DNA from: Gammaproteobacteria bacterium
GTDB taxonomy: Bacteria > Pseudomonadota > Gammaproteobacteria > Eutrophobiales > Eutrophobiaceae
NCBI GenBank assembly: GCA_016179185.1
Contig: JACORW010000038.1
Coordinates: 1 to 57,935, forward strand
Reading direction: 5' to 3'
DNA: 57,935 nt
Shown in pieces: positions 20,093-28,631 of the stretch (position 1 is its first letter; each line of letters opens with the position of its first letter). A program made the translations under genes and the position numbers. Under the pieces are notes generated by a model, which saw only the letters and a list, made by a program, of their open reading frames with translations, was not told the origin of the DNA and made no database searches.

Positions 20093-21270
20093 TCTCCGAC
20101 CCCGTTGTCATCGTCGCCGCGAAGCGCACCCCGCTGGGTGCGTTCCAGGGACAATTCAGTTCCGTGTCTGCCCCGCAACTGGCTTCTGCGGCCATCGCAG
20201 CGGCTGTTGAGCAGTCGGACCTCAAGGGCACCGACATCAACGAGGCGATCTTCGGCTGTGTATTGCCGGCCGGCGTCGGCCAGGCGCCCGCGCGCCAAGC
20301 GGTGCTTGGCGCGGGACTGCCGCGCTCATTGCCGTCCACGACGGTCAACAAGGTCTGTGGCTCGGCGATGAAGGCAACGATGCTGGGGTTCGACCAGATC
20401 CGTGCCGGCGCTGCCGACATTGTGCTGACCGGCGGCATGGAATCCATGACCAATGCGCCGTACCTGCTGCCCAAGGCGCGCGGCGGCTACCGCCTCGGCC
20501 ATGGGCAGATGCTGGATCACATGTTCTACGATGGATTGCAGAACCCCTACGACAACGAATTGATGGGCGTGTTCGCGGAAAAGTGCGCGGAGAAGTACAG
20601 CTTCAGTCGTGCGGAGCAGGATGCGTTCGCAGCGGAATCCGTGCGCCGCGCGCAGCGGGCCGTCACGGGCGGTGAATTCAAGGACGAGATCGCCCCGGTG
20701 AAGGTGGCGTCGAAGAAAGGCGAGCAGGTGATCGATCAGGATGAGACGGCGATGCAATGCGACATCGCCAGGATCCCAACCCTGAAGCCCGCGTTCAAAA
20801 AAGACGGCACCGTGACGCCGGCAAATTCCTCTTCGATTTCGGACGGCGCCGCAGCGTTGATCCTGATGCGCGAGTCGGAGGCGCAGAAACGCGGCGTAAA
20901 ACCACTCGCGCGGGTGCTGGGGCACACATCCTTCGCCCACGAGCCGGAATGGTTCACCACTGCGCCGGTGAGTGCCATTGATAAGTTGCAGCGCAAGCTG
21001 GAATGGTCAGAGAAGGATGTGGACCTTTACGAAATCAACGAGGCCTTCGCCGTGGTCACCATGGCAGCCATGCGCGATCTGAAACTGCCCCACGACAAGG
21101 TCAATGTGAACGGTGGCGCCTGCGCCCTCGGTCACCCCATCGGGGCCACCGGCGCCCGCATCATCGTGACGCTGCTCTATGCGTTAAAGGCCCACAAGCT
21201 GAAGCGCGGCATCGCGAGCCTGTGCATCGGCGGCGGTGAGGCGACGGCGCTGGCGGTCGAGTTGACCTGA
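20089..21270 (+). CDS. Acetyl-CoA acetyltransferase (thiolase)
   Basis: Thiolase of 393 residues that cleaves 3-ketoacyl-CoA or condenses acetyl-CoA. The acyl-carrying Cys90 is in NKVCGSAMKA. The second active-site region NVNGGACALGHPIGATGAR and the terminal LCIGGGEATAL with catalytic cysteine are intact. The GTG at 20089 is chosen because homology starts at once (DPVVIVAAKRTPLGAF) and it overlaps the stop of the small upstream reading frame, suggesting translational coupling. The acetyl-CoA acetyltransferase subgroup is most likely. It would complete the pathway begun by the HSD10-like SDR. Confidence 0.92.
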   Translation: MISDPVVIVAAKRTPLGAFQGQFSSVSAPQLASAAIAAAVEQSDLKGTDINEAIFGCVLPAGVGQAPARQAVLGAGLPRSLPSTTVNKVCGSAMKATMLGFDQIRAGAADIVLTGGMESMTNAPYLLPKARGGYRLGHGQMLDHMFYDGLQNPYDNELMGVFAEKCAEKYSFSRAEQDAFAAESVRRAQRAVTGGEFKDEIAPVKVASKKGEQVIDQDETAMQCDIARIPTLKPAFKKDGTVTPANSSSISDGAAALILMRESEAQKRGVKPLARVLGHTSFAHEPEWFTTAPVSAIDKLQRKLEWSEKDVDLYEINEAFAVVTMAAMRDLKLPHDKVNVNGGACALGHPIGATGARIIVTLLYALKAHKLKRGIASLCIGGGEATALAVELT

Positions 21271-21318
21271 ATTATCTGCAAGCATTCCCAACGAGTTTCC
21301 TGATCGAGGATTCAGGCC

Positions 21319-21504
21319 ACGAAGCTCAATTATGATCCCGAGACGGACTCGCTCTATATCGATCTCGCCGAACGACAAAGCGCCGCGAGCAGGGAAATAT
21401 CCGATGGCGTGGTCCTGGATTACGATGCCCAGGGAACCCTGGTCGGCATTGATTCCCATGTAAGTAAGATTATCCACCAACGTGTTTTCTTGGCACCTTG
21501 TTAG
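21319..21504 (+). pseudogene. DUF2283-like remnant without start codon
   Basis: The frame reads KLNYDPETDSLYIDLAER, then EISDGVVLDYDAQGTLVGIDS, the pattern of the small DUF2283 family, and stops at 21504. The codon where the family's ATG belongs is ACG (21319-21321), and an in-frame TGA lies six codons upstream with no ATG, GTG or TTG between. The C terminus also departs from the family after GIDSHVSK. It is probably dead, unless ACG or ATT is used as a start. Confidence 0.6.
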
Positions 21505-21558
21505 GAGAATGCAGAAGATCTCAAAGGAGGGCCTATCCATTCTCCAAAGTGGCTTAAG

Positions 21559-22038
21559 GTGCATTGGCGGTACGTGTCAGTCGTGGCCGTCGCCCTCACG
21601 TATGCGCCGCTCACGAGACCGGTGATTGCCGATCAAACCAAAGCAGCGGATGACCCGGCACCGATCCGGGCGGCGGCCGAACAGTTTCTGCGTGTGTTCG
21701 ATGACCTCGACTGGGAGCCGTTCCGGGCGAGCTGGGCAGCGGAGCCGAGTGTGTTCTTCCCGTTTGACGACACGCCCGAGCGCGTGACGGGACGGGCGGC
21801 GGTCGAAGCACGCTTCCGCCGCTTGTTCGACGAAACCCGGGCGCGCACACCCGGTCCGCCGTACCTGCACCTGAAACCGAGGGAACTGCGGGTGGAGCGC
21901 TACGGCGATGCGGGGCTGGTAACATTCATGCTTGGTGGCCCGGGTGAACGGATCGGGCGGCGCACGCTGTTTTTCGTCCGGGAGAACGGCACGTGGAAGC
22001 TGGCTCACCTACACGCCTCGAACGTGGATCAGCCGTGA
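21559..22038 (+). CDS. SnoaL-like/NTF2-fold protein with signal peptide
   Basis: Predicted exported protein of 159 residues with a hydrophobic N terminus (VVAVALTYAPLTRPVIA). The body is an NTF2-like cone: AEQFLRVFDDLDWEPFRASWA, VTGRAAVEARFRRLF, LVTFMLGG, and the terminal FFVRENGTWKLAHLHAS is the usual SnoaL/DUF4440 ending. The start is GTG. It may bind or isomerise a small ligand; no function is assignable. It shares its fold but little sequence with the protein at 57389-57865. Confidence 0.7.
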   Translation: MHWRYVSVVAVALTYAPLTRPVIADQTKAADDPAPIRAAAEQFLRVFDDLDWEPFRASWAAEPSVFFPFDDTPERVTGRAAVEARFRRLFDETRARTPGPPYLHLKPRELRVERYGDAGLVTFMLGGPGERIGRRTLFFVRENGTWKLAHLHASNVDQP

Positions 22039-22161
22039 AGTTGCCCTTACGGGCAGCGCGGTCAGCAGAGCGTTGACCGGAACCGGCAATCAGAGCCTCC
22101 CATGCGCTACGCAAGGCTGGCGCGATCCCCTGGTAGTCGTTAACAATATCCCCACAAGCTC

Positions 22162-22521
22162 ATGCTCGAATCTACCTGCCACTGCGGCGCGGTTCAGATC
22201 GAAGTGCCAAGAAAGCCGCGCCGGCTGACGAACTGCAATTGTTCCATCTGCAGGCGCTACGGCACGCTGTGGGCGTACTACAAATGCGCCGGGGTGCGCA
22301 TCCTGGCCAAGCCCGGTTCAACCTCAAGGTATTCCTGGGGCCATAAGCGGCTCAGTTTTGTCCGGTGCAAGACCTGCGGATGCATCATGTATTGGGAGCC
22401 AGTGCAGGCCAAAGCCGGCAGCATGATGGGTGTGAACGCGCGGAACTTTGAACCGGGCATGATAGAAGGCGTACGTGTAAGGCGGCTCGACGGAGCATCA
22501 ACGTGGAAATACCTGGACTGA
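22162..22521 (+). CDS. GFA family protein (CENP-V/GFA zinc domain)
   Basis: Protein of 119 residues with the zinc-binding cysteines of the glutathione-dependent formaldehyde-activating (Gfa) fold: CHCGAVQIEV near the start, CNCSICRRYG near residue 35, and CKTCGCIMYWE near 75. Gfa binds S-hydroxymethylglutathione in Paracoccus, but most relatives have unknown substrates. It is a single gene, with a DJ-1-type protein 114 bp downstream. Confidence 0.88.
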   Translation: MLESTCHCGAVQIEVPRKPRRLTNCNCSICRRYGTLWAYYKCAGVRILAKPGSTSRYSWGHKRLSFVRCKTCGCIMYWEPVQAKAGSMMGVNARNFEPGMIEGVRVRRLDGASTWKYLD

Positions 22522-22635
22522 TCCGGATGCTCCGGAATGGGGTGCTGTTCGTTATGCACCAGAAGCATGGGCGTAATGCCTTGCAGTTGTTTATGCTGAA
22601 CGGAATCGTTCTGTTGACTCACAGGAGAGCGTGAA

Positions 22636-23286
22636 ATGAAAGTGTTGGCCCTGGTATATCCCGGCATGACCCTGCTGGACCTGATCGGCCCCCTTCAGGC
22701 GTGGAGTTTCCTGCCCGGCTATGAAGTTCAGTTTGCGTGGCACCGTCCCGGTGCCGTGCCCACGGACTGCGGCCTCAGCGTCAACGCGACCCACAGTTTC
22801 GAGAACGCCTGGACTGATCCGGACGTACTCGTGGTCGGCGGCGGCGCGAAGCCCACCCTGGACCTGCTCGGCGATTCCGCCGCCATCGCGTTTCTTGCTG
22901 ATCGCGGGTCGCGTGCCCGCTGGGTATGCAGTGTCTGCACCGGCTCACTGCTGCTGGGCGCCGCCGGACTGCTGCGAGGTTACCGTGCTTCGGTGCACTG
23001 GGGCGCCCGGGAAGCCCTGACGCAATTCGGCGCTGAGCCCAGCAACGAGCGCGTCTGCATCGATCGCAATCGGCTCACTGGTGGCGGCATTACGGCGGGG
23101 GTCGACTTCGGTATCACGGTGGCGGGACACTGGGCCGGCGAGGGCATGGGACGGGTTATCGAACTGATCATGGAATACGCGCCCCAACCGCCCTATGGCA
23201 CGGGCCGCCCGGATCTGGCAGACGCGCAGACTCTCGCCACGGCACGCGTGGCCATGGAGCAGGCGATGACCGGGGCATCCGCGTAG
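22636..23286 (+). CDS. DJ-1/PfpI family protein, isonitrile-hydratase-like
   Basis: Class I glutamine-amidotransferase-like fold of 216 residues. The nucleophile elbow CSVCTGSLLLGAAGLL carries the conserved cysteine, and GGGITAGVDFGI with TDPDVLVVGGG matches the InhA (isonitrile hydratase) and AraC-N-terminal subgroup. A good ribosome binding site (AGGAGAG) precedes the ATG. It may detoxify a small electrophile or isonitrile; the substrate is not visible. No AraC DNA-binding domain follows. Confidence 0.86.
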   Translation: MKVLALVYPGMTLLDLIGPLQAWSFLPGYEVQFAWHRPGAVPTDCGLSVNATHSFENAWTDPDVLVVGGGAKPTLDLLGDSAAIAFLADRGSRARWVCSVCTGSLLLGAAGLLRGYRASVHWGAREALTQFGAEPSNERVCIDRNRLTGGGITAGVDFGITVAGHWAGEGMGRVIELIMEYAPQPPYGTGRPDLADAQTLATARVAMEQAMTGASA

Positions 23287-23462
23287 GAGAATCCATGCTT
23301 CACTAAGACCGGCCCGATGAAAGGATTGACCATTTCAAGTGCATGCGCCCCACTGAACGAGAGGGCATCCGTTACAAGGTGAAATCGCCATCGTCGTCCT
23401 GGCTATTGGCGGGAACGGATGGGCCGCTCCTTCCAACCGATTCGCCGAGGACTCCCGTCGCC

Positions 23463-24869
23463 ATGACCGGCCACAGCAGCATCCTCTGGTCCGACGCATT
23501 ACCTGAACCGCGCAGAACCCGGCCGTCCCTGGAGAGCCGTGTCACCGCCGACGTGTGCATCATTGGTGCCGGCTATACGGGATTGTGGACGGCGTATTAC
23601 CTCAAACAACGGGCCCCGCAGACAAAGGTGGTGATACTGGAGGCGGAGATCGCGGGATTCGGTGCCTCGGGCCGCAACGGCGGCTGGGTGTCCGGGAGCC
23701 TGGCAAAGCAGCACAAGTATCTTGACGCGCTTTCGGCCGATGACCGTCGCATCGGTTACCGGGTCATATTCGACATGGTGGACGAGGTGGGGCGCGTCAT
23801 CGCCCGCGAGGGGATCCATTGCGATTACCACAAGGGTGGTGTGCTGTATGCTGCGGCCCGCTATGCGGAACAGGAAACACGCCTGCGGCGGCAGCTCGAG
23901 AAACTTCACGCCGACGGCTGCGGTGAGGGCGATTACCACTGGCTTGGGCGGGACCAGGCGCGGGATCGCATTGCCATGCGCGATGTGCGTGCCGCGATTT
24001 TTTCACCGCACTGCGCCGTGGTCCAGCCTGCGCGCCTCGTGCACGGGCTCGCGGACGTCGTGGAGCGGCTGGGCGTATCCGTGTACGAAAACTCGCCGGT
24101 CACGGTCCTGGCCGATGGTGAAGCGCGAACCGCCCAGGGCGTCGTCGCCGCGCCGCTGGTCGTCACGGCCATGGAAGGTTATTCAAATCGTTTGCCGAAA
24201 CTGCGGCCCTACATGATTCCCGTGCACAGCCTTATCGTCGCCACCGAACCTCTGGATGATGCCGCATGGCGCTCCATCGGGCTGCATAACCGCGAGGCCT
24301 TCGATGACTCCAGCCGCCAGATCACTTACGGCCAGCGTACCGCGGATGGCCGCATGATCTTCGGGGCGCGCGGCAAGTACTACCTGGGGGGGAGGCAGAT
24401 TGATGCCTGGCCCATGGACCATCCGGAGTTCCGCATGCGCGTAAATCTGCTCCATGACCTGTTTCCGCAGTTACGCGGCGTGCGCATTACTCACGGCTGG
24501 GGCGGGTCGTTCGGCATGGCCCGGGCGATGGCGCCGCACGTGATCTTTGATCGGGCCCGGGGTCACATCTGGGGCGGCGGTTACACCGGCGAGGGCGTGG
24601 CCGCATCGAACCTGGTCGGCCGCACCATTACCGATTTGATTCTTGAACGGGAGTCGGAGCTCCTGCGCATGCCCTGGGTGTTCAGGAATGATGCCGTGGC
24701 CACCCGCCTGCGGTCGTGGGAACCGGAGCCGTTCCGCTGGTTTGGTTCCAGGGCCATCTCTCTGGCCTTCCGCCTGGAAGATCAGGTCTGCCGCTCCACT
24801 ACGGCGCCGGGCTGGCGCAAGCGTGCCGTGGTGCGACTTGGGGATGTTCTGGAATTGCTGATGCGCTGA
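23463..24869 (+). CDS. FAD-dependent oxidoreductase (DAO family, PuuB-like)
   Basis: Amine or amino-acid oxidase of 468 residues. The N-terminal dinucleotide-binding motif is VCIIGAGYTGLWTAYYL near residue 30, followed by EAEIAGFGASGRNGGWVSG, typical of gamma-glutamylputrescine oxidase relatives. The C-terminal HIWGGGYTGEGVAASNLVGRTI closes the FAD site. The ATG at 23463 is chosen because the 40 codons upstream have no homology pattern. It should oxidise an amine to an imine/aldehyde with release of peroxide. A PuuD-type hydrolase lies at 29.5 kb, but the two are not in one operon. Confidence 0.88.
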   Translation: MTGHSSILWSDALPEPRRTRPSLESRVTADVCIIGAGYTGLWTAYYLKQRAPQTKVVILEAEIAGFGASGRNGGWVSGSLAKQHKYLDALSADDRRIGYRVIFDMVDEVGRVIAREGIHCDYHKGGVLYAAARYAEQETRLRRQLEKLHADGCGEGDYHWLGRDQARDRIAMRDVRAAIFSPHCAVVQPARLVHGLADVVERLGVSVYENSPVTVLADGEARTAQGVVAAPLVVTAMEGYSNRLPKLRPYMIPVHSLIVATEPLDDAAWRSIGLHNREAFDDSSRQITYGQRTADGRMIFGARGKYYLGGRQIDAWPMDHPEFRMRVNLLHDLFPQLRGVRITHGWGGSFGMARAMAPHVIFDRARGHIWGGGYTGEGVAASNLVGRTITDLILERESELLRMPWVFRNDAVATRLRSWEPEPFRWFGSRAISLAFRLEDQVCRSTTAPGWRKRAVVRLGDVLELLMR

Positions 24870-24921
24870 TGTGCCTGGAAACGAAGTGGTTGTCATCGGG
24901 CCGCCAAGGGCGATTGAAAAC

Positions 24922-24949
24922 TGATGCGTGATGCAGTAGCATCTGATGC
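24922..24949. promoter_or_regulatory. GATGC repeat operator upstream of toxin-antitoxin genes
   Basis: Four GATGC words crowd the 28 bp before the antitoxin ATG. Two of them form a perfect inverted pair, GATGC-AGTA-GCATC at 24930-24943. RHH antitoxins normally bind such short palindromes to repress their own operon, so this is the likely autoregulatory site. Confidence 0.55.
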
Positions 24950-25192
24950 ATGCGCACCACGCTCGACATTGACCAGGATGTGCTGCTGGCGGCCAAGGAC
25001 CTTGCTCGCAGGCAGAAAAAGACTGCCGGGGAGGTGATTTCCGAGCTGGCACGTCGCGCCCTGACCCAGTCCCCGGGGGAACCCGGAGTAAAGGAGCCCG
25101 CCGCGTTCTATGGTTTCAAACCGCTGCCGCGGCGGGGCGGCGTCGTGAGCAACGAGCTGATCAACAAGTTGCGCGAGGACGACGTGTACTGA
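24950..25192 (+). CDS. Ribbon-helix-helix antitoxin (VapB-type)
   Basis: Antitoxin of 80 residues. The N-terminal RHH DNA-binding segment is MRTTLDIDQDVLLAAKDLARRQKKTAGEVISELARRAL. The C-terminal tail (FKPLPRRGGVVSNELINKLREDDVY) is typical of antitoxins that wrap around a PIN toxin. It overlaps the toxin gene by one base (TGATG). It should neutralise VapC and repress the operon through the GATGC sites. Confidence 0.88.
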   Translation: MRTTLDIDQDVLLAAKDLARRQKKTAGEVISELARRALTQSPGEPGVKEPAAFYGFKPLPRRGGVVSNELINKLREDDVY

Positions 25193-25635
25193 TGCGGTCG
25201 TTGCTGGACATCAATGTCCTGATTGCGCTGCTGGATGCCGATCACCCCCAGCATGGCTGGGCAGTGGCATGGTTCAAGGCTAATGTGAAACAGGGTTGGG
25301 CGTCGTGTCCGCTGACACAAAACGGCTGTGTCCGGATCATGTCCCAGGCGGGATACCCGAACGCCATTCCCACGGCCGTGGTCATTCAACGGCTTCGCAG
25401 CGCCACGGCACATGCATCCCATGGTTTCTGGCCCGATGACGCCAGCCTGCTTGATGAGGCAATCGTGGATGGCAACCAGGTGCATGGGCCGAGGCAGGTG
25501 ACGGACGTGTATCTTCTGGCGCTGGCTGTCAAACACGGCGGGCGATTTGTGACGTTTGATGACGCAATTTTGCTCTCCGCAGTAAGAGTCGCGAAGAAAA
25601 AGCACCTGTTGGTGTTGAAGGAGTTGTCGCAGTAG
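25192..25635 (+). CDS. VapC-type PIN-domain ribonuclease toxin
   Basis: PIN-domain toxin of 147 residues, expected to cut RNA with a magnesium-bound acidic cluster. Asp6 in LLDINVLIALL and the aspartates in TDVYLLALAVKHGGRFVTFDD are present. At the second acidic position, where many VapC proteins have TENG or TEAG, this one has TQNGCVRIM, so a glutamine sits where glutamate is usual. Some PIN toxins tolerate this; reduced activity is possible. It is paired with the antitoxin immediately upstream. Confidence 0.88.
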   Translation: MRSLLDINVLIALLDADHPQHGWAVAWFKANVKQGWASCPLTQNGCVRIMSQAGYPNAIPTAVVIQRLRSATAHASHGFWPDDASLLDEAIVDGNQVHGPRQVTDVYLLALAVKHGGRFVTFDDAILLSAVRVAKKKHLLVLKELSQ

Positions 25636-25673
25636 ACAATTTCACCTCTGGAAATCCGTGAATTCCGAATAAC

Positions 25674-26597
25674 GTGACCGTGCTCGACACCATTGGCCGG
25701 ACGAGTCTCATTCCGCTCCGGCATATGGTCCCGGAGGGGAGCGCGAGGATTGTCGTCAAGCTGGAATACGAAAACCCGACCGGGAGCATGAAGGACCGCA
25801 TGGCGCTTGCGATGGTCGAGGCGGCCGAGGCGGATGGACGGCTGCGGCCGGGCGGTTCGGTGGTTGAGTACACCGGTGGGAGCACGGGCGTCTCGCTCGC
25901 CTTCGTGTGCGCCGCGAAGCGCATCCCGCTTCAGATCGTGACATCCGAGGCATTCAGCAGGGAGAAACGCGACCACATGACGGCGTTGGGTGCCCGCCTC
26001 ACCCTTGTCCCCAGTCCGACCGGCGGAACAACCAAGGCCCTGACACTCGAAATGATCGAGACGGCGAGAAGGCTCGCCCTCGCTCCGGGGAGCTACTGGA
26101 CGGATCAGTTGAACAATACCGATCCGTTGTCCAGCTACGAGCGGATGGGCGAGGAGATATGGGGGCAAACCAGGGGGCAGATCAGCGCCTTCGTCCAGTG
26201 CGTCGGCACTGGGGGGTCGTTGCCGGGGATCTCCACGCGCCTTCGCGCCCATAAAGAAGCCGTACACATCGTCGCGGTCGAACCCGAGGAGTCGCCCGTC
26301 CTGTCGGGCAGACCGAGCGGGTCTCACAAAATCGAAGGCACCGGCGTCGGGTTCATCGTGCCGTTGTGGAAGGCATCACTTGTTGACGAAATCCAGACGG
26401 TATCTTCTCAGGAAGCGATGGAGACCGCCCGGCGCCTCGCCTGCGATGAAGGCATCTTTGCAGGCACTTCAACCGGAGCAAACATTGCAGCGGCGTTGCG
26501 GATCGCCGGGCGTCTGGGACCCGATCAGACAGTCGTCACCGTGGCGGTTGATTCAGGGATGAAGTATCTGAGCACGGCGCTCTATGCCCACACGTGA
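25674..26597 (+). CDS. Cysteine synthase family PLP enzyme
   Basis: Fold-type II PLP enzyme of 307 residues. The PLP lysine is in NPTGSMKDRMA near residue 40. The substrate/PLP asparagine loop reads EYTGGSTGVSLA, with a threonine-rich version of the usual TSGNTG. The phosphate-binding loop is VGTGGSLPG and GIFAGTSTGAN lies near 260. The divergent EYTGGSTG loop argues against a housekeeping O-acetylserine sulfhydrylase. Related enzymes make other amino acids by beta-replacement or cleave cysteine. It starts with GTG and overlaps the next gene by 14 bp. Confidence 0.85.
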   Translation: MTVLDTIGRTSLIPLRHMVPEGSARIVVKLEYENPTGSMKDRMALAMVEAAEADGRLRPGGSVVEYTGGSTGVSLAFVCAAKRIPLQIVTSEAFSREKRDHMTALGARLTLVPSPTGGTTKALTLEMIETARRLALAPGSYWTDQLNNTDPLSSYERMGEEIWGQTRGQISAFVQCVGTGGSLPGISTRLRAHKEAVHIVAVEPEESPVLSGRPSGSHKIEGTGVGFIVPLWKASLVDEIQTVSSQEAMETARRLACDEGIFAGTSTGANIAAALRIAGRLGPDQTVVTVAVDSGMKYLSTALYAHT

Positions 26598-27687
26598 CGG
26601 CGGCGGCGTCCCCACTCCGCAGCCGATTGCCGCAACCGTTCTTGTCACGTTCCTGTGCGTTGCATCGCCCGGGTGTGCAGAGATAGCCCTGCTGCCGCCG
26701 GACAAATCCGTTCTCGATCTCCACGTGCATACGGCCGGCATCGGCGCCGGCGGCAGCGGCTGCTTCATCTCCCGCGGCCTGCGCGGAGGTCACAAGTTCG
26801 GCTGGTACCTGGGCGCCTTCGGCACGTCGCTCAAGGAACTGGAGCGGGAGGGCGATGCGGTAATCCTGAGTCACATCTCGGCGCGCGTGGCCGACTCGGC
26901 CAGTGTCAGCAAGGCTGTGGTGCTGGCCATGGATGGCGTGGTGGATGCGGCGGGCGAACTGGATCGCGAGCATACGCAGCTTTATGTCCCGAACGAGTTT
27001 CTGGCACGGGAAGTGCGCCGTTTCCCCAATCTGCTGTTTGGCGCCAGCGTGAATCCCTACCGCAGGGACGCCCTGCAACGGCTGGAGCAGGTGAAGCAGG
27101 ACGGCGCGGTGCTGGTGAAGTGGATCCCCGCCATCATGCACATTGATCCGGCGGATCCGGCCCTGACGCCGTTCTATGCGAAGCTCAAAGAGCTGGATTT
27201 GCCGCTGCTCGTCCACGTGGGACAGGAGCGCTCGTTTGGACCGGCCCGGGATGAGCTGGGTGACCCGGCGCGGCTTGAGCTGGCGCTCGAAGCCGGCGTC
27301 ACCGTCATTGCCGCGCATATCGCGACCACGGGAAGGAACGAGGGCGAGGACAACTTCAAGCGCATCCTGCCGTTGTTCGGCAAATATCCGAATCTCTATA
27401 CCGAGATCTCGAGCCTGACGCAGATCAACAAGATGGGCTACCTCTACAAGGCACTGCGATACCCCGGCCTTCCGGATCGCATGCTGTTCGGTACCGACTG
27501 GCCGCTTCAGTTCTTCCCCTTGGTGTCGCCCTGGTACCAGATGGGGCGCGTGCCGCTGCGGCGGTTGAGTCAGTTGGGCAAACTGGATAATCAGTGGGAT
27601 CGTGACGTGGCGCTGAAGCGGGCCATGGGTGTGCCGGATGCGGTTTTCGACCGCACCTGGGAGGTACTCAAGATTCCGCGGGAATAG
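26584..27687 (+). CDS. Metal-dependent amidohydrolase (TIM barrel) with N-terminal export signal
   Basis: Amidohydrolase of 367 residues with the metal motifs DLHVHT (HxH), LVKWIPA with a candidate bridging lysine, LPLLVHVG, VIAAHIATTG and FGTDWPLQFFP. The N terminus PIAATVLVTFLCVASPGCAE is hydrophobic and looks like a signal peptide, possibly a weak lipoprotein signal since the -3 residue is not the usual leucine. That suggests a periplasmic enzyme. It overlaps the cysteine-synthase-like gene. The substrate is unknown. Confidence 0.78.
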   Translation: MPTRDGGGVPTPQPIAATVLVTFLCVASPGCAEIALLPPDKSVLDLHVHTAGIGAGGSGCFISRGLRGGHKFGWYLGAFGTSLKELEREGDAVILSHISARVADSASVSKAVVLAMDGVVDAAGELDREHTQLYVPNEFLAREVRRFPNLLFGASVNPYRRDALQRLEQVKQDGAVLVKWIPAIMHIDPADPALTPFYAKLKELDLPLLVHVGQERSFGPARDELGDPARLELALEAGVTVIAAHIATTGRNEGEDNFKRILPLFGKYPNLYTEISSLTQINKMGYLYKALRYPGLPDRMLFGTDWPLQFFPLVSPWYQMGRVPLRRLSQLGKLDNQWDRDVALKRAMGVPDAVFDRTWEVLKIPRE

Positions 27688-27792
27688 CGAAGCGTCATAT
27701 GTGGAGTTTGAAAAGCCGGCCCGTGACGCCCAGAATCCACGAATAGCCGGGTAATTTCCAACCGCCCCATCGGCGCCCAGTGGGAGGTGGCC

Positions 27793-28581
27793 ATGGCGAT
27801 TCCACGCAAGACGAAAACCGTCCGACGCAAGAAACAGCGGATTGGCGGGCGCAAGCCGGCCTCCAGGACAAAGCCCCCTGGTTCCGTCCGCTTCCCCAAC
27901 GAAACTCCTGTCTATCGCAAGGCGCGCAACGAATTGCTTGCCGCGGAGATCACACTGCGCCGTGCCGTTGAGAAGGTCGCGGCGCTGCGCCGCAAGCTGC
28001 CCCGGGGCGGGCGCATTACCGAGGACTATTTGTTCGAAGCGGCGGGGCAGGACGATTCCACCCGCGGCGTTCGTTTGTCTGAGCTGTTCACCACGGGCCG
28101 GGACAGCCTGCTCATTTATTCATTCATGTACGGACCGCAGATGGAACGGGCGTGCCCGTCATGTACCTCGATACTGGATGGTCTCGACGGCATGGCGCCG
28201 CATATCGGGCAGCGCACGAACTTGGTCGTCGTGGCGAAATCTCCCTTGCCACGCATTCTGGCTTTCGCGCGCGAACGCGGCTGGCGCAACCTGCGAATGC
28301 TTTCGTCCCAGGGAAACACCTACAACCGCGATTACCATGGTGAGCACGCGCAGTGGGGTCAGATGCCGATGCTCAATGTATTCACACGAAAGGACGGTAT
28401 TGTGCGGCACTTCTGGGGATCGGAACTTCTCTACACGCCGCCGGATCCCGCCCAGGATCCGCGCCATGTGGACCTGCTGTGGCCGTTATGGAACGCATTG
28501 GATCTCACGCCGGAAGGGCGGGGCACGGACTGGCGTCCGAGCCTGGATTATGCGCCGAATGCACGTGCGTGCTGTGACTGA
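27793..28581 (+). CDS. DUF899 family (thioredoxin-like) protein
   Basis: Protein of 262 residues with the family's hallmark segments: RKARNELLAAEITLRRAVEKVAALRRKLP, EDYLFEA, LLIYSFMYGPQMERACPSC, AFARERGWRNLRMLSS and NYDR-type loops. The family has a thioredoxin-like fold with a CPSC motif in place of CxxC redox centres; its activity is unproven. The N terminus is very basic (RKTKTVRRKKQRIGGRK). GGGAGG lies before the ATG at 27793. Confidence 0.85.
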   Translation: MAIPRKTKTVRRKKQRIGGRKPASRTKPPGSVRFPNETPVYRKARNELLAAEITLRRAVEKVAALRRKLPRGGRITEDYLFEAAGQDDSTRGVRLSELFTTGRDSLLIYSFMYGPQMERACPSCTSILDGLDGMAPHIGQRTNLVVVAKSPLPRILAFARERGWRNLRMLSSQGNTYNRDYHGEHAQWGQMPMLNVFTRKDGIVRHFWGSELLYTPPDPAQDPRHVDLLWPLWNALDLTPEGRGTDWRPSLDYAPNARACCD

Positions 28582-28631
28582 CGCCGGCCACGGGGACCGG
28601 GTGGCGATTCCGCAAGGCGTAACGTTGCAGC

